Assembly (NCBI RefSeq): GCF_003254395.2
Contig: NC_037638.1
Coordinates: 3,908,501 to 3,972,500, forward strand
Source: Apis mellifera
Lineage: Eukaryota > Arthropoda > Insecta > Hymenoptera > Apidae
DNA: 64,000 bases
Direction: 5' to 3'
Position 1 is the stretch's first letter; every line of letters begins with the position of its first letter. A program made the position numbers and the translations under genes. Shown here one piece after another: positions 37,100 through 51,406 of the stretch. A model generated the notes under the pieces. It saw only the letters and a program-made list of their open reading frames with translations. It was not told the DNA's origin and ran no database searches.

Positions 37100-37420
37100 T
37101 TTCACGTAGATGAAAATTCAAGTAGTAGTCGAGGGAGGGAGGGAGGGACTCTCGCGTCGCGTCGCGTCGACGGGGGACGACAACGTCGACGTCTACGACG
37201 GGCCGTCGAGGAATACGTCGTCGTTGGCTAATGCCGTCGACTTTCTCCACCGCCAGCCAGCCGGTTGCTCGCTCGGTAATACGTATTGTGGCCGTGTCGT
37301 GATTTTCACCGTGCAACACAGCCGCTGTTCCCCGGGGCAGTCACGTCTTGCGCGAGATTCAATTTGCCGCCAACGCCCCCAGCCACCCCTTTGCGCTCGT
37401 GCCATCGTTCAACCCCCAAC
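37100..37420. other. CpG-rich island, possible promoter or exon
   Basis: The segment is rich in CG dinucleotides (CGTCGCGTCGCGTCGACGG and similar). Frames of 70-135 codons are open on both strands. High CpG with few stops explains the frames. A promoter-type role is possible but unproven. Confidence 0.25.
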
Positions 37421-40400
37421 CCCTCGACACACGCACACACACTTATCTCTCTCCTTCTTCTGCCCATTTATCGTCCCCTTCTTCTTCTTCTTCTTTTTTT
37501 CATTCATCCTGAACTAACAGGGAGAGATCTTTTCTTCCTTCTTCCGGCTTCCCACTCTCTCTCTCTCGAGGAGCGCAGTCGAGCAGCATCGACAGACGAA
37601 TATAAACGATCGGCCAGGCAAGGGGGGGGGGGAGAGGAAACGGGCTTCCGTTTAAACCGTCGTGACGGGGATCCTGGATTTCTATGAGCTGCTGCTGTTG
37701 CTTCCTTCTGAGAAAATTCATCGTTATCCAAAGCAGAAAGAATTCATCGTGAAAAATTTTCTCTCCCTTTGGGGAGTTGAAAGTTGGAAAGTTGGATGTC
37801 GATTTGGGTACAATTCGTATCTGATTTGTAAAAAATATTTATTTAGTGGTTTTATAGGAGAGAGGATTTTTTTTTTTTAATAAATCATGGCGATATTTTT
37901 CTATCGAATTCGTAGATACATTAATATTACGAAAAAAAAAAAAAAAGAAAAATCGTGTTTATTTGTTTCTCCTGTTAATAGTCGGAACGAAATTTTTATT
38001 CTCGATAAATTCGCGTATAAAACATTCGATATTTCGTGCCCTTCTGTGTATTTTGTAAACGATGAAAAATATGGATGTAATTAAAGGAGAATAATAGGGA
38101 CTACTTGTATCTCTCGTGCGTGACAAAACGTAACACACTGTATATAAAATTAACATGGAATTTTGCCCCTTTGCATTAAAAAAAATATACTACAGCGTGT
38201 AATATTTTAACGGGCGACACGACGTGTAATCGACACGTTCGGGACAACAATGTAATTGCGAGAGGCTGGTTTTAATAAAAATTTTATTTCGAAAAGCATT
38301 TTATCTTTTATTCGCATGCGCATTGTAATTTCACCAAAATCAACATTTGATTAATTTTCAGGCTCAAGAGTTCACGTTTAAAACTCTAGAAAACTTTCGT
38401 TTCGAATTATGGATTGGAATCGTTTAAATGCAATATTTTTTTAAACTCGATAAACAACAAGGATTCAAATATTGGCTCAACGAAAAAAAAATTCTTGCAA
38501 TTATTAAAAGATCGTACAATTTTTATCTTCCAATGCTCTCAGATTCGTGATTATATCCCTCGATTCTTCCTTTCCTTTTCCTCTCTTGCGAGAATAATTT
38601 CTAATGAGACTCTCCTCGATGCTCTAAAGATTAAAGATTCGAAAGAGGTTTGATAGAGAGAGAGAGGAAAGAAAAGTAAGGAGGAGATGGAAAAATGAAA
38701 ACTGGCGAAATGGCCGAGCGAAGAAGGCAGCAGACGTTCGTCCCGACACGCGCTATAACCTCTCACTTTTCGAAAGTTCTAAACCGTTAAGGGTAGAGTG
38801 ATCGCGTTAAAAGCACATCTGTAACGCTATTCCTATTCCTTTCCTTCGCCTATTCATTCCTTACGGTTATAGCTGAGGCACGGTAATAAAACACAAGTAT
38901 TTATTTTAAGCGACTTCTTCTCTCTTTCTTTATTACATTATCCTCGAGGTATCGTATTTCAGCCTCTTAAAAAACTGTTTACTTTCTCCTTCGAAATGCG
39001 AGCAAGAACGGCCCCCCAGTCGGAAGCAAAAAATTTAGTTGGCTCGATCGATAAAAAAGAACGCGCGGTTTCGAGCGTCGTGGATCGATAAATAAATATT
39101 TTTTACCATTAAGAGATACTCGAAGATGGATCGTTCGAAAAATTTCAGATCTCAATATTTTTAATGGAACGCGTATTATGATGTTATTAAACGCGTATTT
39201 TTTAAAAATACGAATTTTCATCGTCGTATCGCGCAATTTGTCTGTCCGTTACGCTTCGTTCCTTTCCGTTGCAATAGTTTCGCGCGAGTTCCTTTAACGA
39301 CTTCTCTCTTAACGGGAGGGGGAAGGGAGGGTTCTTCTCTCTCTCTCTCTCTCTCTTCGAGCAGACTCTCGCCTCTCGTTTTTTTCGATTCCTTAGCTTT
39401 TTGTTCTCGTCGAGCTCGCCTCGAAATCGTTTTTCTTACTTTTCTGTTTTTCCACTCGCCCAACCTGGTTTCGTAACGTTAAGAGCAACGTCTTCTCGGG
39501 CCTTGGCAAATCCTCTTGTGTAACCTTATCCAGTTTTATCCAGTTTTACACCTGTTTTTATCGGGTACATCGGGAACTTGTTTAATTACGGCCATTTGTA
39601 CGGTTTCATTTTTCCATCCATTCTTCCCGATCTCATTATTTCAATTCCAGGCCCCCATCCATTCAACGCTCAATTATCATTGTATTCATTGTCGTATTTT
39701 GTTGCCTGGTTTCATTACACGATTTCATCCCCCGTCCTATTAAATTTAATTTCTTCTCTTTTTCTCTTTTCCTTTCTACTTTCTTTCTTTTTTTTTCAAG
39801 TCTCTCTTGATTTATAATTTATTTCTTTCCTCTTCATTAAACTTTTGTTCCCAACTTTGTTCCATTCGCGTAAAAGTCAGTTTAAATTTGAAATCATAAT
39901 AAAGCGGCACGACTCTCTCTCTCTCCTCTCCTTATTAATTTGCCCCCGTATTAATTCACCTTTCGCCCCTCCCTCCTCCGTCTTTCGTAACCCCGTTCAT
40001 TGTCCCATTGTTCCATTCCCCCTCCCCTATTTTCTATCTCAGAATTGTTAGATTTCCCCACCAACGTGTACAGCGGGGAATGATTCTTCTTTATTATACG
40101 AATACGATTTCGAAACGTTTATTTCGAGTCTTCGTTTTCCTTTCTTCTTCTTCTCTCAATTTTAATTCCTTTATTTAATACCATAATATCATACTTATTA
40201 ACAAAGTTTATTACTTCAATTCTGTATAATTTATGAGTCTGGTTGGTTTATGATTTTCGCCCAATTTTTCGATAAATTCAATTCTCTTCCTCCTCTGAAA
40301 GTGCTTTTTTCTTTTCGTTTTCAGGAGAAACATGTTCAAAACGCACGCGTACGCACTTCTTCTTCCGAGATTCTTGTTTTCCGCTTCGGGGATATCTCTT

Positions 40401-41319
40401 TGTAAATTTATAGGCGGATCACGAGCCGCCTGGGCGTAATAAGGGGTACACCGGGTGCGCTGTAATTGACACGTTGGATATATCCAGGAGGTTTAAACGG
40501 GACCGCGTTTAGAGAACGTGCTCGAAGGGGAGGGGGCATTGATTCGCTTGTTAGAGGGCGCCACGAGATGTCGTCGCCCGACAATTTTCAAACAGCTCAG
40601 TTTCAAAATGGCGGGCATATTGTATATATACATATATATTAATTTTATTTTATTACATTTTATTAAATTTTTTATTATAGTAAAGTATATATTACGAATG
40701 AAAATAAACACGTAACGCAGATAAATAATTTGGAGACATTTATTCGAAAGGATAATTGAATTGTCGAGAATTGTCACAAACTTTTAACGAATTCATATAA
40801 AAGAAATTCGAAAATAAATCGAATTATACGAGAAATCGATTTGAAAAAATGCGAATGCAATAAAACGTGAATATAATTCGAGCTATTACGAAAAACTTAT
40901 TATTTGGAAAAATAATAATAATCGAATATTTAAATTTCCAAATTCCAAATTCACAAACTTAGAAATTCATGTGCAACCCTAAAATAAATCGAATTATTCA
41001 AAAAAAAAAATTATTTATTTCAACGAAAAATTGTGACCAATCCTGGATCATTATTTCCTCAAGAATTCTCCAAAATTTTCCTCCCCCGAAACTTGTACAA
41101 TCCATAATCCGAAAAAGAAACTCCTTTTTCCATCCATAATTTCGAAATCGAATATCGAGCTGCACGAAAAGCAAAAAAAAAAAAAAAGAACATTTCCAAA
41201 ATTTCGAAGAAATATAAATTTTCGAAAGAAACGCGCGGTTTCACTCCCCCCCCTCTCCTTATCAATACACGGCGAGAGAAATCGAGATTCTATCCGAAGC
41301 CAAGCATAAGTCCCTTCGT

Positions 41320-41650
41320 TAACACAAGTGGGTTCGTGCTGCCCCCTGCCAACGAACGGTGAACGACAGATCTCGTCGAACTCGGATTCGACGATTTATC
41401 GGGGTCCGAAACGGCGATATTCCGCGGCGAGCCGGACCACGGACACGTGTTCCGGGGAACGGACGTGCGAACACCGACGGCCGCCGCAAATTCATTACGC
41501 CGGAAATCGGAGGGAGGAGTGGGAGGAGGGGGGAGGGGGTCGTGCTGCGCCTCGCCCGATTTTCGTTAACGACCGTCCTATAAAGTATTCAACCGCCGCC
41601 GCTGCCGCCCGTCGCCCGAAACGACATCGATGCCACCGCCTCCGCAAACG
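41320..41650. other. CpG-rich island, possible promoter or exon
   Basis: GC-rich in an AT-rich setting, with overlapping open frames on both strands (144 codons on +, starting from a non-ATG codon). No splice or start context supports a gene. Confidence 0.25.
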
Positions 41651-42963
41651 TTTAACCCATTTATACGTACACAGAAGCTTGCCAATCTTGAACAACATGG
41701 AACCTCGCATGCTATTCTATCTCGTTCGAGACGCTTCGAAGCGTTGTTATAATATATCATAATAGCGAGAAGTTATTACGAAGAATTGCGCGAATTTATT
41801 CGAGGACACCGAGATCTCGATGCTTGCCCGCAAACGTTTTAAATATCGTTAAACTCCATATATACTTTACCTGTTTTATCGACGAACTCGCGTATCTCTA
41901 TCCTTTCTGTCGTTCGACGCTTGTTATTACGAGGATTTGGAAAGAATTACGTTGAACGTTTATTCAGGAGAGGATTATTGAAATTATTGTACGAAATTGG
42001 GATCTTGAATTTTTTTTTATTGGATGACGACAGAACGGGAGCATCCATCTATGGAACGTACGTTGTTTCGTAATTTTTAATTTTAAACAAGCTGTATTTT
42101 GGCGATGAAAAAGAAGGAAATTACCTTTATCTTTTCCCCCGCTGCGCGCCTTTTAAAATTTAACGCGGGTTTTACGTAAACACGATAAGAGGTTACGTAA
42201 GTGAGGGGAGGAGTGAGGGTGGGGGAATGGAGGACGAGTCGGTCACGTTTGCACGCGACTTGATCGACGCGACGAATCGAACCGCCGCGTTTCCAGCTAA
42301 CTCGATATTCTCCATCGGCCACGTAACAATCTGATCTCGTATCGAAAAACTATTACAGTCAAGGTTGGGACGTCGAACGGCGTCCAGACACCATTTAATA
42401 AAGAGGAACTAACTCGTGGCTCGTTGATTCGATTTTAAGAACGAAACTCCTTTTTAATTATCAACGATTCGTTTGTTATATAACTGTCTCTCTTTTTCTC
42501 GCTTACTTTCACAACGAAACCAATTCTTATTCTTATATTCAAACTATATAAAAATTGTACGTGAAATTTGTACGATGTAATATAATTTATCTTTATTCTT
42601 TCGAATAATTTTTTATCAATCGATTTACGTAAGTAATGCAACAAATAGTTTTCTTTTTCAATCATTGGGGACGCGATTGAAACGATGAGAACGATCGGGT
42701 GTCATTTTCATTAAAAACCTCGAACGAGAGTGAGAGAGAGACGGAGAGTCCGCGTCCGACTTCGAACGAAACGTAAATATTGACAGAACAACTCCGGCCG
42801 GACGAACTCGAAAGTCGTTCCAGAGACGAGGCTCGTATTAATAAAGATAAGCGCATTCCGTACACCTGGCACTCGTGCTAACTTTTGGATCTCGCCAACT
42901 TGCGAGATGGTTTAAGCGCAACCCGAAATAACCACGAATCTTCTTCTCCTTCCCCGCCTCTCT

Positions 42964-42970
42964 TATAAAA
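42964..42970 (+). promoter_or_regulatory. TATA box upstream of gene C
   Basis: TATAAAA lies 94 bp upstream of the proposed gene C start codon. Transcription would start near 42995-43003, where TTCAC is only a weak initiator match. Confidence 0.4.
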
Positions 42971-43057
42971 ACCGTGCTCCACGTTGACTTGAAACTTTGT
43001 TTCACGCCTTCTTGTTATTATTCCCCGACAAGGGTCACCTTGTGAAGGATTTTTACG

Positions 43058-43554
43058 ATGCGTCGCTTATTGTAAGTCCAACTTATATTTTCTCGCGTAT
43101 ATTTCTCTTCTTATAAAAGCTATCGAAATTCTTTTTCTTAATCAATTGAGATTATTTAAATACAGATGTGAAAAAAAATGAATTAGTCAGATTGTATCTA
43201 TATGAAATTGTGAACTTATATTTTAGATCGTCCTCTTATGATTCTTTCTTAACTGCATTACCGTCTCTCGAGAAGTGGAAGGAATATTCGGAATTGTTAC
43301 TGTACGAGTTTGAAGCGCATCGAGATATCTCTGAGAAGAGAAGATTCTATCGTTGTTCGATGGTGGTATCAAAAATTCAGATGCGGGAAATGGGAAATCT
43401 TGAAAATGGGCCCCAAGACAGATCGAAATCCATATATCGGAGAAGGATAAATAGAAAGGCAGAGGAGGAAAGTGATCCAGTGAACGGAATTAGACGCGTC
43501 TCGAATGAAGGAAGGTTTTCGAACGACATCCAGGGTCGCAATGGGAAAAATTGA
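43058..43554 (+). CDS. Gene C: candidate two-exon small protein gene, product unknown
   Basis: Not recognised. Exon 1 (43058-43071) encodes MRRL plus two bases and ends at a consensus donor TT|GTAAGT. The 155-bp intron ends at CTTATATTTTAG|. Exon 2 (43227-43554) completes the split Leu codon and stays open for 108 more residues to TGA. The protein is 113 residues: an N-terminal part with Glu/Leu-rich helix-like sequence (SLEKWKEYSELLLYEFEAHR), then a basic, Asn/Arg-rich tail. A very short first coding exon is common for secreted insect proteins, but the N-terminus here is not clearly a signal peptide. Dibasic sites (KRR, YRRR) are present. No AATAAA is seen within 150 bp of the stop. The alternative is that exon 1 joins a distant exon and the exon 2 frame is chance. 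Confidence 0.4.
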
Positions 43555-46500
43555 AGGGAAAATGATATACGAGAAATCTTTACGGTTATTATTTGTACAA
43601 AAATTTTTTCTTTCAAAATCGTACAAATTTTATAAAAAATGAAATATCGATTAGAATCTCAATTGGTCAAAAGGGTTAAATTATATAACCGATTTTGCTC
43701 ATAATTTTGATCGAACGATAATTATCGTATTATTAATTTTTAATAACCTCACTTTTGTTCAATGTTAAATCGTCGAACTGTTTCCCAAGCCGATTAAGTC
43801 AAGGTCGTAATCATAGAACGCGCATCCCCTCCCTCTTTTACGCTTCGTTTGGATCGTCTTATTCGGCCACGTCCAGTTTCTCCGGAAAGTTCTTCTCACC
43901 TTAGGGAGAAATTAATTAACGCGCATATAAACTGTCGTAGACGACTTGCCGGCGTGGAAGCTTAACTTACGTACTGATTTCTTGAGTACACAGTAAATAG
44001 GGATGGGGTGGATGGAGGGAGGGAGGGAGGGAGAGGGAGTAGTTCCGGTTAACCGCTGACTAATTGCTCCTTAACCAAGTTAAATCGTACTCCAGTTATT
44101 GCGGGAAACTTGGGATGCTGCGTGGCGCAGCTTTTGATCAAAGGGAGACGGAGCCGCTTCAAGTTTCTCCAGACCGTACCGATTTCGAAATTATAGAAAT
44201 CCGGGAGCGAGCGAAGGTCGATAACTGCGCTCGCGACCTAACCAACCGGGAACCGACCATTCTACCGCTTCGCAATTGACGCGCCTCAAAAAAAACTTTT
44301 CGCGAGATCTGGATCAGGTTAATGAAAAGAACCAATCTCGTATCGCAGAGACGACAAACTTCATATTCGTTGTTCGATCTACCAAAAGAACGAGTAATAT
44401 ATAATCCAAGATCCGTCGAGTATAAAAACGGAAGAAACGACAAGAGAATTTTCGTGGAAAACCGTCGTCGAGGAGAGTTACGATCGACGAAAGTTTTCAA
44501 GTTCGATCGGCGCGCAAGTTTCCCGGGCGAGCAATAAAAGTTGAGGGAATTCTGCTCCAATTTTGGCGTTAAAAAGAGGCCCTAGAGTTGCCGCCGTGGT
44601 TTCGCGGCCGTCACGCGTGGGCGCGCCACCGGTCGCAAAACTGGGAAACCCAGTTATCGAAGTCGTTAACCAAGCTGTGGTGGACTAACTTTTATTACGG
44701 CCGATAATTCTTTCGCAGAATTAAAGGCCCGTTGCGGTTTATTGCGGTGTCGAGAGATCCCCTCTTTTTTGTCCTCTTTCTCTCTCTCTCTTTCTTCTTT
44801 TCTTTAAAAAGAAAGAGTGCTTTTCATCGCGGTAACCGCGATAAATCTTCGCGGTGTTTGTTCTTGGCCACGGGTTGATATACCGTGGCAGACTGGGACG
44901 GGCAGAATTCACGGTTTAATTAGGTTCATTTGTTAATTCGATTCCTTTCCAAATCCTCCCCGACCTAATTTCCCTTTCTCTCCAAGGATATTCGCGCTTT
45001 TCTTATTTCCACGTTTGCAGGAACCAAGTATTCGTTGCGAATGTAAATATTAGATTAAGTTGTTCAAACGTTTCCCTCGAACGAAACTTTCTTTCTGAAA
45101 CGTGATCTGATCTGATAAAATAATCCCCACAGCTATTTCGCGGATGAAACATTTTCTCGAATACGAATTCGATCTCACTTTTTTCAAAGTTCAATCGATC
45201 GATATATATATATTTTTCTTCTCAACTTCTCTTCCAAAATTTATATATCGAATTGTTAACCAAGTTATCTGGAAAGTCAAGGAAACAAAGTCGAGCATTT
45301 ATGAATTCAGGGGAAAAGTCAATAGCTAGGTGATATTCTTTCTCCAACGTGTCTTTGTCGACTTTTCGAGAGAAGGAGGAGGGGAAGGGGGAGGACAAGA
45401 ACTGTGGGCAAGAGAGTTCTCTCAGATACTCTGGCTGGCGCGTTGTGCCGCGCAAGAGAGAGCAAGTAACTGGGTCACTATTTATGTCACCCGCAGAAAC
45501 AAGAGCGCGGACAATCCGTTGAAACTCGCAGCGGTCGACATCTACGATTTTCTTTTTCACTTTCTCGCAATTTAACGCGATGAATTTTCCTTCGAAAATT
45601 CGCGAAATAATCTCGTAACCGTTGAACAGGGAGAGGAAAAATTTCAATTACGCTTTTCAAAAATTTGTTTTTTCGTCGTCGGTTTTTTAGAATTAGGAAA
45701 AGTGGTTTCTGGCTGGTTTGTGAACGAGAACGTAATTAAATGGGAAAGAAATAATTGTTGATTAAATTTAAGCGTTGGAAGAAATAATTTCGTAGAATTT
45801 TTTATTTTATTCGTACAATTTATCGATCAACGAGAATCTGATGAAGAAGAACCTGCATGAAATTACTTCCAGCGTTGTATCACTCTTTATTCAACATGTT
45901 GAACTAGATATCAGAAGTAGAGAATACTTTTATTACTCATAAAAATAATAGAATCGAGATAAAAAGAATCGTTTAAAATCTAAGATCGTTTGAAAAAAGA
46001 ACGAATTGAAAATTAAATATAGAACGACAAAATTCGAATAAATCTCAAAATTAACCTTTCAGAAATTTAATCATCTGGAATATCATTAATTTTGCTCGAT
46101 CGAAGCGAAAAAAATCAAATTTTCTCAGAAACATTTCAAAATTCATTTAACAATTAAGATGGAATTTTTTAAAGGAAAATTTCTATATATAACATAAGAT
46201 GAATCATAATATATCTTTAAAGTAATCATTTCCAAAGAAAAGATATTTTGCCTCGAAATTAAAAGGTAAAATTAATTATAAACGAAAAAAACATTAATTG
46301 ATTGTAAAATTATGCTAATAATAAAAATAATTACAGATATACGTTAGAGAAGATAATAACAGGGGATACGAAGCCAGAAACTATTGAAATCTTGAGTTAA
46401 TACCCGAGTTAACGTTACTATTAATGGATAAAGCAACGCCGCTATTTGGAACGCTGTTCCAATATAATTCGATATAGAAGTCAAACAATCTTGTTTCAAT

Positions 46501-47173
46501 AAGGTACCCCCCACGGACCGTGCCATATATATCTAATTAGCATTAGACCGAATCGATATTTTCACGTCTTTGGCCCATTAAAACCTCGACAATTTCCTCC
46601 GTATTCTATTTTGCATTAAATTTTATAATTGCTCAATTTTCTAACAAAGAACGAATCACCGCGTGTTTCAATAATTCGTGATGCGAAGCAATGAAATTAA
46701 AAAAATTAATTAACCTGGCCACTTTTTAATTAGAGACTTTCCAAAGAATCGGAAGAAAATTCGATCTCCTTTCCTTCTGAAAAAAAAGCGGATGCATCGT
46801 AACATAACCTCAATTGGGATGAAAAAAAAATTTTTCGAATACCATCGAAGTGTATCTTTGAAAAAAAAGAGAAAGTTTTCGACAAAATTATTTTGCGGTT
46901 TAATGGCAAATCTAAAAAAAAAAAAAAAAAGAGAGAGGAAAGGAAGATTCGAAGCCAATAAAAAGGGAATTTATATTTACGAATGCCGGTTGCTCGGAGG
47001 CAAATTACACGCAAAGGGAATCGCGGCGGAAGTGAAACCCAATCGACCAGCAGCGAAATCCCGGAATTGGATCCTCAGAACTCGCTGGAGTCAATTTACC
47101 TAGCTGGTTTCACGCGAAACTGAACGTCTCTCTATAACGTAATCTACGTTGCCTTCCGTGCTTCTGTTCGCAT

Positions 47174-47204
<31 letters not shown>

Positions 47205-49939
47205 GTATGCGTAGATTATTAAGTATAAGAGGCTTTCGCTGTTAATTAAATCCGCCATTCCGTCATGCTTTGGTTCATCGACATTTAGAAAGGGAACACG
47301 TTTCACGATTGTGTATTCCACACAACGTGGTGGCCCCGCATAATTATCCCGCGAAAATGAAAATTTTGTACAACTATTAGAGAGAAATTTTCACGCTTAA
47401 TCTTACTCTTTTTATTCGTGACAAAAATCTTATTTATTCCATATATTATCCGCGTATATACGTATCAATTTAATTTTCTAATTTTAAATTTTCGATCGAG
47501 AACGCGAGATGTACGAGTTTTTTTTTTCCCTTTTTTTTTTTAATATATCAGTTAATTGAAAAACGCGTCCTATTTAATTATTATGCGATTGTTCTTCCCC
47601 TCCCGTAGCGGGATCGAAAAGCGTAAAAAGCAATTGTTACAATATTGTTATTATTGTTTTTCCCCGAGTTTCACGAGTTAAATGCACAAACGAATTGCGA
47701 TAACATAATTTGCATTGATGGAATAAATGTATTTCATCAAGGAAGAAAGAAAAGAGAGAGGAGGGGGGGAACGGTTTAACGAAATAATTGAATTAACATT
47801 TTCGATAAATACAATAAATACTTTAATTCGACAAAGCGATGAAAAAGAAAAATTGCTCTCTTACAGATAAAAAGGGAATAAATTCGTAATATAAATAAAA
47901 TTCATTTTTCAACTCAAATCTTTCGAGTCAACGCGAACGTATCTTTGTATCTTTCTAAAAAAGAGATGTAAACATCATATTCGAGAATGACCCCCTCTTA
48001 ATGAGCACGCGAATTTACCCACCGAGCACGTGCGCGCTCTATCGGCGGCCGATCGAACTTAAGGGGAGATGCAGCGACGAATTGTAACAGCGACGAGAAC
48101 GCAATATGATATACACCGATGAGTGGCCACGTGTCTGTCAACGTTACTGACAACCGTGCGCCGTTTATAATGCTGCGTCGCCTTAACGAGGCCCGCGCGT
48201 CCTTTGAAAACTTCTCCCTTCCTTCCCCTGGGAACAACCCCTTCTGCTGTCCGTCAACTCTCAAGAGGGGGCTGCGAATTTAATGAACCGCCCTTTAAAT
48301 CGCGATATACGTCGAAACGCGTGAATTCGAAACGGTTCGCCTCTACATTTCTTTCGATCTCTTTATTTTTATTTTATTTTCTTCTCTCGTATATATTTTG
48401 GTAGTATCGATTTACATTTAATTTTTAATTGTTCGTGATCAATCCTGAACCAAGGACGAAGTAAGGAGAACTTTTTTGTTTGTTATTGTGTCTTCGAAGA
48501 AATGCTCGCGAAACTTGATACGTCGATTACACTCTCCTTTCCCCGCTACGCGCGCTTTGTTGACAGTCCACGCGCTTAGCAGTAGAAGAGCTACGATTCG
48601 ACGTTCAAAAAATTATTTTCACTCGTGACGTTGTTAAGATGATCGTATAAGAAATATTTTTTTGTTTATTATTATTTCAACTACTCGGACACGAAATTAT
48701 TAAATTTAACGAATGGTAATTGAAGTACTATGAGAAATAAAAGAAATTTTTATATCTACACGTTAAAATTCTCTAGATTCTCATGTTTTAGATTTAGTGA
48801 TGAGAAGTGAAAACAGGTATTCCATTCCATCAATGAACTTGCTGGAATAGATATCTTCCAGTCAATACCTTTAAAATGTAAGAGAAGAATATTATACAAG
48901 CATAGATCTGAAAGCTTTTATTGATTATTGATTAATTTCAGACTATGTTTCAAATAATAAAACACATAAGACGTAAAAGGAGCAGATTTCACAAATTTTC
49001 AAAAAGCATTTGCTGCTAAACATACTCTCGTATATAAAAACATACATTTATTTTCCATCGTTTACACGGGGGATAAATATCTTTGCTACACATAGAATCG
49101 ATGATTGACGAGGAGATAAGGGAGAAAGAGGGGGCGTGAAAAAATGTTGGATCATTTCCATAAGTGGCTGGATTCCATAAGCGTTGGCCTCCCGAGAATG
49201 CCAAGGATTTCGAGGACTGTGTGCAAAGATGGAAGGAGGGGGGGGGAGGAACGTTTATTCACTGGAACTACCCACCGCTCCCAATAAACGTTATTATATT
49301 GAATTTGCATTTTCCGCGTAATTGAGATCGCACAATGGATACAATATATATATATATATATTACGCGACGACATATCTTTATTATCTCAATTAAACACGT
49401 TCAATCCGTGGTAATATTAAATCTTGCAATGTATAATTGCACGACGAAGAAACTTTTTCTCCTCGTTAAACACTGTATCGTTGACGAGCCAAAAAATTTC
49501 GAAGATTATTATTACGAAAATATAATCCTGAACGAAAAAAAATGAAGAAATACACGCAGATTCGCAAATAATAATTCGATCGAGAGACTAAATTATCAGT
49601 AAAAAAAAAAGGGACACGTTTCGAGAGATCGTCCATTCCGCAGAGACGGTTTCCAACAACACGGAAAAAATTATTTCCTTCCTTCGCAAATTCGATTCCC
49701 TCGAAAAAAAAAAAAGAAAGGACAGAACGTTGTATCGTCGTCAACGAGGCTGGAAACCCGGCTGAATTTATCGCGTTAACGATAAACGCATTAAGGCGAG
49801 AGAGTGTGTTTCGAAAGAGGGTTACACGCGAAAATTGAGGGAGGAGGAAGGAAGAAAGGAACATCGGTGCCCCGATTATTCCCTTAAATAGCAACGATAC
49901 GTCATTCTCTCGATCGTCCATTTTCCCTCTCTCTTTCTC
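43555..49939. other. Intergenic region without a firmly recognisable gene
   Basis: Contains GGGA-rich DNA near 44010-44040, a GC-rich island at about 44570-44760, a (TG)n(CG)n tract near 47175-47210, and E-box-like CACGTG sites near 48026 and 48127. A 71-codon frame at 44064-44279 (including EPLQVSPDRTDFEIIEIRER) looks protein-like but has no ATG or splice support. No RNA gene is visible. Confidence 0.5.
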
Positions 49940-50179
49940 TCTCGTTCGATGTGCGTTTAATTTTTCCAAAATTAAAGAATGAAGTGAAATAGAGAGAGAG
50001 AGAGTATTTTCTTCCACTCATTCTCTCTATCTTTCTTTCTCGTTCGATGTGCGTTTAATTTTTCCAAAATTAAAGAATGAAGTGAAAGAGAAAGAGAGAG
50101 AATTTTCTTCCACTTATTCTCTCTCTCTCTCTTTCTCTCTCTCATTCAATGTGCGTTTAATTTTTCCAAAATTAAAGAA

Positions 50180-50222
<43 letters not shown>

Positions 50223-50300
50223 GAAGAAAATATTCTCTCTCTCTCTTTCGTTCGATGTGCATTTAATTTTTCCAAAATTAAAAAATGAAGTAAAAGAGAG
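49940..50300. repeat. Hairpin/(GA)n minisatellite, about 100 bp unit, 4 copies
   Basis: The block TTTAATTTT-TCC-AAAATTAAA, a perfect 9-bp-stem hairpin, occurs at 49956, 50054, 50156 and 50262 (spacing 98, 102 and 106). Each copy is preceded by a (CT)n tract plus CGTTCGATGTGCG and followed by GAATGAAGT and a (GA)n tract. The CT and GA tracts can pair, extending the inverted repeat. Confidence 0.9.
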
Positions 50301-50326
50301 AGAGAAAGAGAGAATTTTCTTCGACT

Positions 50327-51220
<894 letters not shown>

Positions 51221-51260
51221 TATATATAACCTGTACCGAGAGACACTACTCCACTCAGTC
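51221..51260 (+). promoter_or_regulatory. TATA plus initiator core promoter candidate
   Basis: TATATATAAC begins at 51221; its last TATAA (51225) is 32 bp upstream of the A in CACTCAGTC (51257), an exact match to the arthropod TCAGT initiator. No ATG occurs in the next 60 bp. The first ATG (51325) runs into a (TA)n tract, so any product would be non-coding or start in a distant exon. Confidence 0.45.
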
Positions 51261-51352
51261 GAGCCAGGCTTCAACTTTCTTCTCCACCTGACTGGTATAA
51301 AGATCGTTTCGATCACTTTTCCAAATGAAGAAAGTTTTCTTCCTCCGGAGAG

Positions 51353-51355
<3 letters not shown>

Positions 51356-51402
<47 letters not shown>
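51356..51402. repeat. (TA)n microsatellite
   Basis: About 23 TA dinucleotides, 100 bp downstream of the 51257 initiator candidate. Confidence 0.95.

Positions 51403-51406
<4 letters not shown>

Larger units (their letters stand above)
34386..42963. other. Intergenic or intronic region without a firmly recognisable gene
   Basis: Contains many poly(A) runs, a (TA)n run at 35671-35713, a GC box GGGCGGGGC near 36031 and GC-rich islands at about 35940-36120, 36230-36380, 36700-36850, 37100-37420 and 41320-41650. Several islands are open in many frames because CpG-rich DNA has few stops, so these frames are not called as genes. No RNA gene is visible. Confidence 0.5.

Noticed and set aside
37008..37687. 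Several frames of 70-135 codons on both strands
   Set aside because: CpG-rich DNA with few stops leaves most frames open, so frame length is not evidence here.
41328..41762. 144-codon + frame
   Set aside because: It has a non-ATG start in a GC-rich island, with antisense frames equally open and no splice context.
46344..46526. 60-codon minus frame with a hydrophobic middle
   Set aside because: It is short and single, and lacks promoter, splice or family evidence.
49466..50017. 183-codon minus-strand open frame
   Set aside because: It includes homopolymer-encoded Phe runs and part of the GA minisatellite, shows no family motif, and has no splice or promoter context.
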